Source of the DNA: CBDCVA01 sp965222935 [NCBI: Candidatus Latescibacterota bacterium]
GTDB lineage: Bacteria; Latescibacterota; CBDCVA01
Direction of reading: 5' to 3'
Length of the DNA stretch: 64,000 nt
Assembly: GCA_965222935.1 (NCBI GenBank)
Contig: CBDCVA010000002.1
Coordinates: 1,798,001-1,862,000, forward strand
The position numbers and the translations under genes are program-made. This document shows, piece after piece, positions 1 through 9,042 of this stretch; the stretch's first letter is position 1; every line of letters starts with the position of its first letter. The notes beneath the pieces are model-generated. The model worked only from the letters and a program-made list of their open reading frames with translations, searched no databases and was not told the DNA's origin.

Positions 1-562
1 CCGAGCCGGCCTTCGCTGTGACCATGACCTCTTCGGGATGGGACTCGAAGCGCTGGTAGGGGTTACCATCCGCATGCATGGAGAGATGCGACCGGGGCAC
101 CACGCGGAACGGTGAGACTTCCGGTGCGAGGTCATCCATGTAGTATAACACCCGCACCATGACGGGCACGCTGCCCTCGTATCCGAAAATCTGTGAGCCG
201 TACGGTTGCCCATCGGTATGGAGGCTGATGCCCGGATGGTCGGGCTCGGAAATGGCATAACCGTAGTGCATCATGAGGATTTCGTCGCCAAGGAGTTCCC
301 GCAGGAAGGCGATCGTAGGTGGATGGGCTATCAGGTCGGTGATGGCGCCGCCCAAGAACTCGAGATGACGCGCCCCCCGCTGGTGTTCGCTGTAATCGGT
401 GCCGGTCGTTTCCAGTTTCGAGGTCTGAGCCTCGAGACGCGCGAGATGTTGGGGCGTCAAGAGGTCGGGCAGCAGCACATAGCCCTCGACTTCGATCTGG
501 CGGATGCGCTCGCCAAGCGTCAACGCGGACCAGTCACGATCATCGAGAATTGGCGTATGCAT
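1..562 (-). CDS. Phytanoyl-CoA dioxygenase family protein (3' end outside window)
   Basis: The minus-strand frame is open from an ATG at 562-560 to the window edge (187 codons visible). The start is preceded by a strong GGGAGG about 6-7 bases upstream. The visible product carries H115-T116-D117, the His-x-Asp half of the Fe(II)-binding facial triad of PhyH-type 2-oxoglutarate dioxygenases, in the usual context of a short mid-protein loop (SLHTDGQP). The distal His and the oxoglutarate-binding Arg would lie beyond the window edge. By family, an Fe/2-oxoglutarate hydroxylase of an unknown small molecule, probably cytosolic. It is the first of three PhyH-like genes in the window (also 19969-20853 and 35939-36778), which are only distantly similar to each other. 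The DUF6785/6784 gene at 741 lies upstream on the same strand, 178 bases away, so the two could be co-transcribed. Confidence 0.85.
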   Translation of the reverse strand, partial: MHTPILDDRDWSALTLGERIRQIEVEGYVLLPDLLTPQHLARLEAQTSKLETTGTDYSEHQRGARHLEFLGGAITDLIAHPPTIAFLRELLGDEILMMHYGYAISEPDHPGISLHTDGQPYGSQIFGYEGSVPVMVRVLYYMDDLAPEVSPFRVVPRSHLSMHADGNPYQRFESHPEEVMVTAKAGS

Positions 563-740
563 CACCACCTCCCATGTTCCATTTGCCGCCGGACGAGCTC
601 GGTGCCGAGCGCTTTACTACCCGAAAGAGTAGGGAGTTACCGTTCGCGCGTCAACCTGAGAGTCATCAGCACGGTCCCGGCGTGGACGGTGCTGATGACT
701 CCGATCCGGTCGAGGCCTACCGCAGCTCCCTGCGGCTAGA

Positions 741-2765
741 CTATCCCGTTCCCGGTCCCGTGGGCCAGAGCAGGATGTCGAGGAAAAGCGGGAGGCCCAG
801 CCCGCACATGTTGCCGAGGATCAGCCCGTAGAAGAACGGTTTCGATTGCTCGTACAAACGGCTTCCGCCCGTGCGCAGGACGATCACTTTGGTGAGCCAC
901 GTGACAAAAAGAACCAGTAACGTCCTGCGGACCGGCCACGCCGAGGCCACTGCCAGCCCGACAGGATGCAGCGGCCACCACGCAAACCGATAGCGCAGGT
1001 AGGTCAGAACCGTCATCAACACCGCCCCGAAGCCCATGAACCCAAGCCGCGCATAGCTGGGTCCCGTCGGGTTGCGCACCTTCGCCACGGCGTGCGCCCA
1101 TGCATTGGCGCCCGTCCCCTGCCAAACATGGGTGCCGAAGTTGTAGGCGCCTACCTGGTATCCGCCGTAGATCAAGTAGGCGCTGCCCGCCACGATGGCG
1201 AGTCCGGCCGCTCCCAGAAGGACGACGGAGAACCATCGCCTTTGCGCCCTGATGCGATCCATCAGGTTCGTCGCGTTCGCGGCGTGGGGCATGAAGGCGG
1301 CTTGGACGTCACCGTGCCACGAGAACTGATAGCCGAGGGCGATCGCGTTTTGCGGGCCTAGAAAACGAGAACCGAGCAGTTGGAAGCTGAAATGCTCGGC
1401 GATCATCGGGGGCACGAAATAGTACATGCCCACCTGCGCGACGACCTTGGTCAGCCCGATGTAGACGACCAGAAGGAACGGGATGAACAGGCTGAGGGCG
1501 CGCCAGTCCATCCCCAGATGCACCAGGAGACCCACCAGAAAGATCAGGCTCGCCAGCCCCCCCCAGACCGCCGTGCGGTAGGACATCGGCTCGGCGTCGT
1601 CCACCCCCGGCTCGTTGCGCCACGCCTGACGGAAGACGGTCGCGAGATGGCCTCGGGCGATCCAGATGCTGAAGCAGACCATGACGATGAACGCGCCCGT
1701 GCTCTGCCACGCCGTGGCCGCCAGCGACCCGGAGAAGATCCCCGTCGGGCCCATGCCCAAGCCCAGCCGGCTGTAAATGCCCTCCTGTACGATGATCATG
1801 ACGACAAAAATCCATACGCTCAAGAGCACGTCCGTCGGCGCGAAATACATCAAGCCTATGGCCGCGAAGTAGAAGACGTAGGTCCGGATGGGCGGGAAGC
1901 CGCGCGCAACGGTCACGTTGATGGCATCGCGTCCTATGGCGGGTAACATCGGCCACACGGGATAGAACTCGTGGACGAGATTCCAGCCGTAGATGGACGC
2001 TGCAATGGCAAAGCCAATCCAGAACAATCGACTACGTAAGATGCCCGGGAGGATGTTCGGACCATCGCTATCGGCGATCATGGCCTGGGGGAGTTCCATC
2101 AGCGGGAAGGCGAGGCGCTCATGCTCCGTCCACTGCTTGCGGAAGACGACCACCAGGCACACACACAGGAAGTAGAATGCCCCCAACAACATGAACCACC
2201 ACGCGAGCCCGGGCATCCATGCAGCCCATGGCATAGGGTAGCCTTCCGGCAATCCCTCGTAGAACCACCGCATGGCGCCGGCCTCATTGCTGGGGATCGA
2301 CCAGGGCCGGATGAGGGGGAGGAGAACGTCCTGCCAGGCGTTCTCATGACTCGCGAAGTAGTAGGGGGCCGACAGGATCGACAGGCCGAAGCCGAGAAGG
2401 AAAATGGGCGCGCTGACGGCGACCACCGCCATGGCGAAGATGACCGCCAACTCCGTCGGTCGCAGTGCCCAGGCGCGGCGAGCCCACTTGGCTAGAGGGT
2501 TGAAGACGCAAACGAGCAGGAAGAACGGAAAAAGCACCGCAAGCGGCAGGAAAGTGCGCGTCGGCTCGCTCCGCTCGATTTCGGTGCCCTGGAACTGGTA
2601 GCGGAAGCAGACCGCGGCTGACCCCACCCCAATGAGCAGCGCCATCCCCAGCCCGATGAGCACGGCGCGGAGTGTCACCCCCGAGGCGCCGCCTACCGCT
2701 CGCGTTGCCCCAGTCCCGGCCAGCGCTTCAGGGTTCGCGGACCGGTCGTCCGCCTCAGGCACCAT
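741..2765 (-). CDS. DUF6785/DUF6784-type polytopic membrane protein (OPT-transporter-like), copy 1
   Basis: A 674-residue protein with many hydrophobic segments from residue ~32 to the C-terminus. It shares with five other genes of this window the sequence marks LRPTE (~residue 100), WFYEGLPEG (~168), FRKQW.EHERL.FPLM (~208) and RFAWWPLHPVG near the C-terminal end. I recognise this layout as the DUF6785 (N-terminal) plus DUF6784 (C-terminal) pair, a family resembling oligopeptide/OPT-type transporters; substrate unknown. It is closest to the copy at 30109-32217 (both have a RSE.TRTFLP loop and end in PGTG). Unlike the copies at 26525, 39810, 41951 and 45875, it has no CBM9-like gene beside it. 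The start is not certain: no clear ribosome-binding site precedes the first codon. Confidence 0.8.
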   Translation of the reverse strand: MVPEADDRSANPEALAGTGATRAVGGASGVTLRAVLIGLGMALLIGVGSAAVCFRYQFQGTEIERSEPTRTFLPLAVLFPFFLLVCVFNPLAKWARRAWALRPTELAVIFAMAVVAVSAPIFLLGFGLSILSAPYYFASHENAWQDVLLPLIRPWSIPSNEAGAMRWFYEGLPEGYPMPWAAWMPGLAWWFMLLGAFYFLCVCLVVVFRKQWTEHERLAFPLMELPQAMIADSDGPNILPGILRSRLFWIGFAIAASIYGWNLVHEFYPVWPMLPAIGRDAINVTVARGFPPIRTYVFYFAAIGLMYFAPTDVLLSVWIFVVMIIVQEGIYSRLGLGMGPTGIFSGSLAATAWQSTGAFIVMVCFSIWIARGHLATVFRQAWRNEPGVDDAEPMSYRTAVWGGLASLIFLVGLLVHLGMDWRALSLFIPFLLVVYIGLTKVVAQVGMYYFVPPMIAEHFSFQLLGSRFLGPQNAIALGYQFSWHGDVQAAFMPHAANATNLMDRIRAQRRWFSVVLLGAAGLAIVAGSAYLIYGGYQVGAYNFGTHVWQGTGANAWAHAVAKVRNPTGPSYARLGFMGFGAVLMTVLTYLRYRFAWWPLHPVGLAVASAWPVRRTLLVLFVTWLTKVIVLRTGGSRLYEQSKPFFYGLILGNMCGLGLPLFLDILLWPTGPGTG

Positions 2766-2817
2766 CCGTCAGCCGTCCCCAGAGCTGGACACAGTATTCC
2801 CCCCAAGGACTGCGCGC

Positions 2818-2852
2818 CATCCTGAGCCCTGAGCTTGTCGAGGGATCGAAGC
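2818..2852. repeat. Short palindromic intergenic repeat (TTCGAC...CTCAGG type)
   Basis: The stretch reads on the minus strand as CTTCGATCCCTCGACAAGC followed by TCAGGGCTCAGG. It belongs to the 'cttcgacaagctcagg' type of short dispersed repeat seen between genes of many high-GC bacteria (recollection, not searched). A related fragment lies at about 59728-59762. Confidence 0.4.
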
Positions 2853-2881
2853 ATGGCCCGTCCTCACACGAACTCTGGAAG

Positions 2882-3237
2882 TCATTTCAAAAGCTTTTTC
2901 AAACAGGTGAGGATGGAGAACAGGAGGATGAAGGCGCGATGGACATGGGCAAGCCGTTCGTGGCGCACGAGAAGGCGCCTGCCGTGGTTCTCAGCCAGGC
3001 CACGGCGCGCCCCACGATCCAATGGTTCCGGTAGCCGCTGAAGACTGCGTGCGGGTTGGGCTTGGCTCCCTTGCGCCTCCGGTGGGGGATGCAGGGCCGG
3101 ATGCCTCGCCTTCTGAGGTTGTGCCGAAAGGCGCCGCTGTCATCGGCCCGAGGCCGACCCCGGCTGTTGCGTATAGGCAACAGACATCGGATCAACGACC
3201 CCTGCTCTTCGGTCAACTCCACGTCCCTGATCAACCC
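2882..3237 (-). mobile_element. Decayed IS5-family transposase (internal deletion, frameshift)
   Basis: On the minus strand a frame starting at a TTG at 3234 (after GGTGAGGAGG) gives an IS5-like N-terminus (DVELTEEQGSLIRCLLP, RGRPRADD). It then jumps straight to the C-terminal region of such transposases (RRRGIRPCIPHRRR, YRNHWIVGRAVAWLR). The DDE core between them is missing. Near 2960 the reading changes frame: the other frame continues RHERLAHVHRAFILLFSIL and ends at a TGA at 2884-2882, as the normal IS5 C-terminus would. No terminal inverted repeats were recognised. The element is inactive; it shows past insertion between the membrane protein gene and the hydrolase gene. Confidence 0.7.
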
Positions 3238-3633
3238 TCCTCACCGAGGCGGATTGACCACAAGATAAACGATGGCTCATCTTTTTGAAGCGACTTCCAG
3301 TCTCACCGATATTTACCAGGTAAAGGTGCGGGCGTCTAAGGAACGCTCCATCCTTGACGACGCTAAACGTATAGGTGCTCTCGAGGGCTGTCAATCACCT
3401 TCCCGCTGATGAGGCAAGATAGCGATCCATCGCGGGGGAGCGGGAATGGGCGGGCGGCGATGGAGCGTCGGGCGGATCATGGGGACGCTGCTGGAGGCCA
3501 AGGTGTTGCTCGAGCGGCGGCGCCGTTAGTACATTTGGTTCCGGTTTCACAGTTCATTGAGCTACAGGCCTCCGGGGCTAACAGAGGATGTTGTACAACG
3601 ATCGGGGGCAGGTCAACGACCGCCGGAGAAGAG
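3238..3633. other. Intergenic stretch with no recognised gene
   Basis: The plus-strand frame of the next gene stays open back to 3409, but that extension has no family resemblance and is rich in Gly/Arg, so I treat it as upstream sequence. It holds a moderately AT-richer part around 3270-3400. No convincing promoter, repeat or small gene was identified. Confidence 0.4.
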
Positions 3634-4497
3634 ATGAGAACTGGAAGCATGGATAGGCTCACCGTAGCAATGGCTCAGACGGTATGCGTCCCGGGAGACA
3701 TTGAAGCCAACATCGGGAAGATCGAGGTCACCTGTGGCGAGGCGGCAAAGAACGGTGTGAAGGTGGTCGTCTTTTCGGAGGTGGCGCTGACCGGGTCTCT
3801 CCAGCGACTGCCCGATAGTCACAAGCCGCAGGAGTACGCCACGGAGATTCCCGGTCAGGAGACAGAGCGTTTGCACGACGTCTGTCGGAGATTCGGCCTC
3901 GCAATGGTCGTGGGTACAGTGGAAGCGGGTCGGGAACGGAAGCTCTACAAGACGGCGTTCGTTGTCACGCCTGACGGTTATGGGGGTAAATTCCGGAAAT
4001 ATCAACCCTGGGCGGGCGAAAGGGAGACGATAACACCCGGTTCGGAATTTCCCCTGTTCAGAATCTCCGGCTGGACCTTCGGTATCGGGATCTGCTGTGA
4101 TCTCTATTACCCCGAGCTGCCTCAACTCTACGCCGTCAAAGGGGCGGATGTATACCTGGTTCCTACGGGCGACAGCGCATTCCCCGTCCGGAATGATGAC
4201 AAAGCTTACACCGCCAGTGTGGCCAACTTATCCAACCTTGCGGGGTTCAAACGAACCGGGCCGGCGCGTGCATCCGACAACGGCCTGTACGTCCTCGTTC
4301 CGGTCGATGTGAATTCGGGCGGCGGAAGCATCGCATTCGACCCGACCGGCGAGCAGATCGCGTACGGGCGGGCGGGTGAGGAGTTGGTATCGGTCGAGCT
4401 CAGGCGGGATCTGCTTGACCGGACGAGGCCCGGGTTGATCCCATCTCTACGGCCGGAGATTTTTCGCCAGATGGCCGATGCCTGCGAGCAGGCCTGA
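3634..4497 (+). CDS. Carbon-nitrogen hydrolase (nitrilase superfamily)
   Basis: A 287-residue protein of about the usual length for a single-domain amidase/carbamoylase of the nitrilase superfamily. The catalytic triad is visible: E49 in VVVFSEVALTG, K122 in KFRKYQP and C154 in FGIGICCDLYYPEL. It would hydrolyse a non-peptide C-N bond (amide, carbamoyl or nitrile) in the cytosol; the substrate cannot be told. The start was chosen at 3634 because a GGAGAAGAG lies just upstream and because the nitrilase fold begins a few residues later (DRLTVAMAQ); the frame is open further upstream without homology. It converges with the aldolase-fusion gene, leaving 14 bases between the stops. Confidence 0.85.
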   Translation: MRTGSMDRLTVAMAQTVCVPGDIEANIGKIEVTCGEAAKNGVKVVVFSEVALTGSLQRLPDSHKPQEYATEIPGQETERLHDVCRRFGLAMVVGTVEAGRERKLYKTAFVVTPDGYGGKFRKYQPWAGERETITPGSEFPLFRISGWTFGIGICCDLYYPELPQLYAVKGADVYLVPTGDSAFPVRNDDKAYTASVANLSNLAGFKRTGPARASDNGLYVLVPVDVNSGGGSIAFDPTGEQIAYGRAGEELVSVELRRDLLDRTRPGLIPSLRPEIFRQMADACEQA

Positions 4498-4511
4498 GGT
4501 CAGTCACCACT

Positions 4512-6392
4512 TCACGGTTTGGAGAGCAAACCGACTTGGTCCATGATCGAGCCGATGCGCTCGATGTCCTCGTCCGATGCCGACGATTGGGGCGGCCGAA
4601 GATACCGGGGTGCGATTCCGTTCAGTTCCAATGCTGCGCGCCAAACCGTCTGCCACCCTCCTTTGGAGGCCAGTGCATCGCTCAGATCCCGCATCGGCTT
4701 CTCCACCTCTACCGTGACCCGAGCCGCCTCGGTTACGTCGCCTCGGCGCAGGGCCTGCCAGTAACCCGCGCCGACATGGGGCGCGAAAGAAGTGGACCAG
4801 TCCATGAAGGCGGTGCATCCGAACGGCCATTCGAGGAGGTGCCGCCACAGCCAGCCCCCCGTCATGATCTTCAAGCGGTGGCTGTATTTCTGCAGCGTTT
4901 GGACGGCATAAGCCTCCTCGCCGTCCTCCTTGAGGCAGCAGATGCCCGGTTCATCGTCGAGCATGTCGAGCACGTCGTGCGAGGGGTATCCGACCAGCAT
5001 CACCGGCATGATCCTGGCGAGCGCAGCGTAGTGCGCCGCTAGTCCCGCCGGGTCCGCACCCAGTATCTCCGTCGTTGCCATGAGCATATCGGCGCCCCAT
5101 TTTACGCACTGCCGCGCGAACGCTTCCGCCTGTCTCGTGGACCAGAAAGCCGTAGCCGCGACGGTCAGCGCCCGGCCCGCCGTACGATCGATCGTGAAGC
5201 GCGTCAGTTGCGCGATCTCGTCCTCGGTCTGGAAGAGTAGCTGACTGTCGCCGGCCGTCAGCAGGATCACCCCGCTGCCCCCATCGATGGCGACCTCGAT
5301 GATGTTCGCAACCCCGTCCAGGTCGATGTCTCCATCCGCCTTGAACGGTGTCGGGATCGACGCGACCGGTCCCTCCAGCAGGCTCCGGATGTCATCGGGC
5401 GGTTTCCGTTCTCGTCGGTTCGAGTCGCACAACGCTTTTGAAGGTCTTCGAGGTGAAGCTCGACGAGCGCCCATCTCGATAAAAACGTCCGGGTACTTTC
5501 CCATCCGCGCGATCACTTCCCGAGCCTGCTCCCCGGTCGCAGAGGCCAGCGGAGGCCGCAGCCTCCAGCTCTCGGAAAACCCCATGTGATGCATGTAGAC
5601 CTGATTTCGCGCTAGGTTGTCCAGACCCGCCAGGCCGTCTTGCAAAGCATATTCACGCCGGTCCATGAGTTCCATTGCTTCGTGCATGCGCTCCTCGTCT
5701 AGCAACCTGAGAAGGCGGAGCGCCGAACTCGGACTGAACTGTCCAAAAAGTTCGCCCTGCTGGGGGTGGCGATGGAAGAACAGGTAGTGGCGTTGCACCC
5801 CGCCGCCGATGATGCAATACCGGTTGCCGAACTTGCGGATGAGATCCATCCGGTAGGGGATACTATTGAAGTCTTCTTTCAGGCCGACGATATTCTCATG
5901 CTCGACCAGCCATTCGTAGTCAGGCATCCCCAGGTTTGGGGTGCCGGGCGCCGCGAGAGAGGTGTTGCTCACGAAGAGGAGAGGCAGGTCCGTCTCGTTC
6001 GCGACGGAGCGCAAGTGCTCGCGGTATTGGGCACCGGGCCAGGCGTCCGCGTCGGGCATCACGAAGGCGGCGTGGGCGCCCGATTCCTGAATCTGCCGCA
6101 CCGAGGCTGCTGTCTCCATCGCCGAACCCATACGGGTGCAAGCGATGAATACGGCGCGGTCCCCGATCACATTGGCGATGGTGCGCGTAACGTCGATCAA
6201 CTCGGCTTCAGTGACGGACTCTATCTGGCTGTATCCGTGAGTCAGGCAGGTATGGGTCATCCCCGCTTCCAGGACCCAGGCGACGTACCTCTCGATGCCG
6301 GCGTGGTCAATGGAGAGGTCTTCCCGATAGAGCATCGGCAGGGGTACTGTCGCCCCCGCGACCTTTCTGCGGAAGTCTTCATATGGGCTCAC
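4512..6392 (-). CDS. Tandem fusion of two dihydrodipicolinate synthase/NAL-family aldolases
   Basis: A 626-residue protein made of two TIM-barrel aldolase domains. Domain 1 (residues ~1-308) resembles the separate protein encoded at 8064-8990 nearly end to end, with its Schiff-base lysine at K172 (NIVGLKEDFN). Domain 2 (~335-626) resembles the protein encoded at 12720-13646, with its lysine at K488 (GICCLKEDGEE). An Arg/Ser-rich linker (~309-334) joins them. Family members cleave or form 2-oxo acids through a lysine imine. The tyrosine expected in the YNxP motif of DapA/NanA is absent from both halves (LLFVSN, MLVGYP), so canonical DapA or NanA activity is unlikely. The GTG start has an AGGAGGT eight bases upstream. 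A divergent promoter pair separates it from the sialidase-like gene. Confidence 0.85.
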   Translation of the reverse strand: MSPYEDFRRKVAGATVPLPMLYREDLSIDHAGIERYVAWVLEAGMTHTCLTHGYSQIESVTEAELIDVTRTIANVIGDRAVFIACTRMGSAMETAASVRQIQESGAHAAFVMPDADAWPGAQYREHLRSVANETDLPLLFVSNTSLAAPGTPNLGMPDYEWLVEHENIVGLKEDFNSIPYRMDLIRKFGNRYCIIGGGVQRHYLFFHRHPQQGELFGQFSPSSALRLLRLLDEERMHEAMELMDRREYALQDGLAGLDNLARNQVYMHHMGFSESWRLRPPLASATGEQAREVIARMGKYPDVFIEMGARRASPRRPSKALCDSNRRERKPPDDIRSLLEGPVASIPTPFKADGDIDLDGVANIIEVAIDGGSGVILLTAGDSQLLFQTEDEIAQLTRFTIDRTAGRALTVAATAFWSTRQAEAFARQCVKWGADMLMATTEILGADPAGLAAHYAALARIMPVMLVGYPSHDVLDMLDDEPGICCLKEDGEEAYAVQTLQKYSHRLKIMTGGWLWRHLLEWPFGCTAFMDWSTSFAPHVGAGYWQALRRGDVTEAARVTVEVEKPMRDLSDALASKGGWQTVWRAALELNGIAPRYLRPPQSSASDEDIERIGSIMDQVGLLSKP

Positions 6393-6569
6393 GTCTCTGA
6401 CCTCCTGTAAGGCGAACCCTCGCGCACCAGACCGGAAGAACCCACACCACGGTCTTCGTTGAACTGCACCTTGACGATGATGTTAGGCGATGCGGGATGT
6501 TTCCACCTTCCGGCTTCGGGGTGGGTCGATGGGGGAAGACGCCTGCAGGATCAATCCTCTGCTGTCCCC

Positions 6570-6598
6570 GTTGTAATACAGCGTCATTTTCCTGTCAA
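6570..6598 (-). promoter_or_regulatory. Candidate sigma-70 promoter for the aldolase-fusion gene
   Basis: On the minus strand TTGACA (6598-6593) is followed after 17 bases by TACAAC (6575-6570). The -35 box is perfect and the -10 box matches 4 of 6. It points at the gene starting at 6392, giving a leader of about 170 bases. Confidence 0.4.
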
Positions 6599-6619
6599 GT
6601 TAATCTGCCGCGATTTTAA

Positions 6620-6648
6620 TTGACAGTGGAAGTGCCGCGGCGTATCAG
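6620..6648 (+). promoter_or_regulatory. Candidate sigma-70 promoter for the sialidase-like gene
   Basis: TTGACA at 6620-6625, a 17-base spacer and TATCAG at 6643-6648. It lies about 115 bases before the start at 6765, in the most AT-rich part of the intergenic region. The two -35 boxes of this divergent pair are only about 20 bases apart, so one regulator could serve both directions. Confidence 0.5.
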
Positions 6649-6764
6649 TATCGACTGCGAACGGGGTTTGCGCTGATCCCTCGGGTTCAATATCCGGGCG
6701 GAGGCGTCCTTTTCGCTCACGCTTCGGGCACACGGTATCTTTTGATCGACTTCCAGGACGGGGA

Positions 6765-7871
6765 ATGATGATTGAGCTTGTAGCCACCGGACTCGTCTAT
6801 CGCAACCCGAAACCTTTTCTGAAGGCGGTCCACGCCTGGCACCCGACGCTAACGCTGCTGGAGAATGGGGAAATACTGGCGGCGTACGACCTGGCGGAGG
6901 CGGTCGGTGCTCTCGATTACCATACCCACCTCTCGCGCTCCACGGACGGCGGGGCGTCCTGGAGTGAGCCGGAGCGGCTCTTGGAGGAGACCGCCTCAGA
7001 ACCGGCCAGAGACTTTATCCGCATAAGCCGGATGTCGGACGGAACGCTGGTCGGGGCTGGTCATCGCCGCTACTGCAGACACCCCGAGACGGGCGGCTGG
7101 AATCCTGACACCTATGGCGTGGAGCCGGGGGACTGGTTCATCCTCAGAAGCACGAACGGTGGAAGGAGTTGGGAGGGGCCCGAGAATTTCACAGCGCCCA
7201 TCACCGAGCAGCCGTTCGAGCACTGCCACGCCATCGTCGAGACCCGTGATGGCCGCTGGCTCCTGCCGACGGGTCTGCTGCGGACCTGGGAGGGAAAGGC
7301 GCCAAGAGGACTGAAGAGTATAGCTCTCCTCTCACACGACGGGGGGAAGACCTGGACCGGGCACCTGGATATCTTTGAGGACCCGGAGGGAGAGGTGGTC
7401 TTTCATGAGGTGAGTCTGACCGAACTCCCCGACGGGCGGCTCCTCTCGATCGCCTGGCCTTTCAATCCCGGCGCCGGCAAGACACTCTTGCGGGTGCCTT
7501 ACGCCATTGCCCCTGATGGCGAGGCGTTCACGAAGTACGGCTCGACCGACATTGCGGGCGAGACGAGCAAGGTGCTGAGCCTTGGCGATGACAGAGTGCT
7601 GTGTCTCTCGCGCCGGACCGACAAGGCCGGGCTCTGGGCGATCCTGGCGCAGATCCAGGGGGATAGGTGGGTGAACCTGGAAGAGGCGCCCGTGTGGCAA
7701 GGCTCCCAATCCAAGATGTTCGGCGAGAGGGCCTCGGCAACCGAACTGGCCGCCTTGCATTTCGGTTTCCCCAATATGATCCGCCTGCCGGACGGGGACG
7801 TTCTGGGGGCCTTCTGGTGTCGCGAGGACTGTATTCACAATATCCGCTGGCTGCGCATCCGGGTCGGCTGA
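6765..7871 (+). CDS. Sialidase-like BNR/Asp-box protein (exo-glycosidase fold)
   Basis: A 368-residue protein with three Asp boxes, the S-x-D-x-G-x-x-W turns of six-bladed sialidase propellers: SRSTDGGASW (~residue 57), LRSTNGGRSW (~127) and LLSHDGGKTW (~187). The length fits a single propeller. No signal peptide is visible, so an intracellular enzyme is likely. Sialidase activity itself is not shown: many proteins with this fold act on other substrates, and I did not identify a full arginine triad. It is followed at 8064 by an aldolase of the NAL/DapA family and then by a sulfatase, which fits a small cluster for breaking down an acidic or sulfated sugar (inference). The start ATG at 6765 follows GGACGGGGA. 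Confidence 0.7.
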   Translation: MMIELVATGLVYRNPKPFLKAVHAWHPTLTLLENGEILAAYDLAEAVGALDYHTHLSRSTDGGASWSEPERLLEETASEPARDFIRISRMSDGTLVGAGHRRYCRHPETGGWNPDTYGVEPGDWFILRSTNGGRSWEGPENFTAPITEQPFEHCHAIVETRDGRWLLPTGLLRTWEGKAPRGLKSIALLSHDGGKTWTGHLDIFEDPEGEVVFHEVSLTELPDGRLLSIAWPFNPGAGKTLLRVPYAIAPDGEAFTKYGSTDIAGETSKVLSLGDDRVLCLSRRTDKAGLWAILAQIQGDRWVNLEEAPVWQGSQSKMFGERASATELAALHFGFPNMIRLPDGDVLGAFWCREDCIHNIRWLRIRVG

Positions 7872-8063
7872 GGTTTCGAGAGGCGGGTTGACTTTCCGAT
7901 ACTTCCTGCTCGTTGAGTACACCCGCCCCGGATTCGACGAGGTGGATGACAGGCATGTTGCTCGGCTGGAGTCTCACGCACCCTCTTCCGCTTGACGCTA
8001 TGACCGCGCGGCCATGATGATGTCGGATAGTGTGCCGTTCCGGGAGGCCCCAAGGGAGCAAAC

Positions 8064-8990
8064 ATGAGCGCGTACGACGATTTGCGAAGAAAGATCGCCG
8101 GGCCGATGGCGCCGCTTCCGATCTTCTACAAGGACGATCTCGGCGTCGACTACGACGGTATCGGCAAATACACGGCGTGGCTGGTCGAGGGCGGGATCAG
8201 GAACCTGTGCCTGACGCACGGCTACAGCCGGGTTGGTTTCGTGACGCAGGCCGAGCTGATCGAGGTGACGCGCACGATCGCGCGGGTCGTGGGAGACCGT
8301 GCGGTCTTCATTGGCTGTACACGGACGGACCCTGCGGTGGAGGCTGTCGAGTCCGTACGGCAGATCCGGGAGGCCGGCGCCCACGCCACGTTCGTCATGC
8401 CGCAGCCGGAATGGCAGTCCGGGGCGCTCTTTCGGGACTTCCTGGGCCACATGGCGGCAGCGACCGACTTTCCCCTGCTCTTCGTCAGTCTTCCATCGCC
8501 GGAGGGTCCGCACGGGCCGAACTTGAGTGCCGGCGACTACGAGCTGCTGCTGGAGCACGAGAACATCGTGGGCATCAAGGAAGACTTTAACGACATCCCC
8601 TACCGCATGGAGCTGATTCGCAGATACGGTCGGCGCCTCTGTATTATCGGCGGTGGGGCGCTGCGCAACTACCTGTTCGTACACCGGTACCCGCAGCAGG
8701 GCGAACTGGATGGGCAATTCAGTCCACGGACGGCCCGGCGCTTCGTGCGGCTGCTCGATGAGGGCTGCCTGGACGAGGCCCTCACACTGATCGAGCAGCG
8801 CGAAGCGGCCATCAACGATTTCCCCCAGGGGCTGGACTGGCAGGCGAAGAACCAGGTCTACCTGAAGGGGTTGGGGTTCGCCGAGAGCGTGAGGATGCGG
8901 CCCCCGATCGTGGCGGCCACTGACGAGCAGGTCCGCGACGTGATCCAGCGCATGCGCAAGTACCCCGGTGTCTTCGAGATGCCTTCCTGA
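8064..8990 (+). CDS. Dihydrodipicolinate synthase/NAL-family aldolase
   Basis: A 308-residue TIM-barrel aldolase, almost the same length as and closely similar to domain 1 of the fusion protein encoded at 4512-6392: MS.Y.D.RRK at the start, CLTHGYS, NIVG.KEDFN.IPYRM and QQGEL.GQFSP in both. The Schiff-base lysine is K172. As in the fusion, the segment that carries the catalytic tyrosine of DapA/NanA reads LLFVSLP, so the substrate is probably not pyruvate-aspartate semialdehyde or sialic acid. AAGGGAGC precedes the ATG. The sulfatase follows after 52 bases, suggesting an operon (sialidase-like, aldolase, sulfatase). Confidence 0.85.
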   Translation: MSAYDDLRRKIAGPMAPLPIFYKDDLGVDYDGIGKYTAWLVEGGIRNLCLTHGYSRVGFVTQAELIEVTRTIARVVGDRAVFIGCTRTDPAVEAVESVRQIREAGAHATFVMPQPEWQSGALFRDFLGHMAAATDFPLLFVSLPSPEGPHGPNLSAGDYELLLEHENIVGIKEDFNDIPYRMELIRRYGRRLCIIGGGALRNYLFVHRYPQQGELDGQFSPRTARRFVRLLDEGCLDEALTLIEQREAAINDFPQGLDWQAKNQVYLKGLGFAESVRMRPPIVAATDEQVRDVIQRMRKYPGVFEMPS

Positions 8991-9042
8991 ATCCGGTCCC
9001 GGAGGCCCAGCCCCGCGTTGTGTTATCGCCGCGAGCCAACTC

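Noticed and set aside
3409-3633. N-terminal extension of the carbon-nitrogen hydrolase
   Set aside because: No ribosome-binding site or homology for the extension; the fold starts at the ATG at 3634, which has one.
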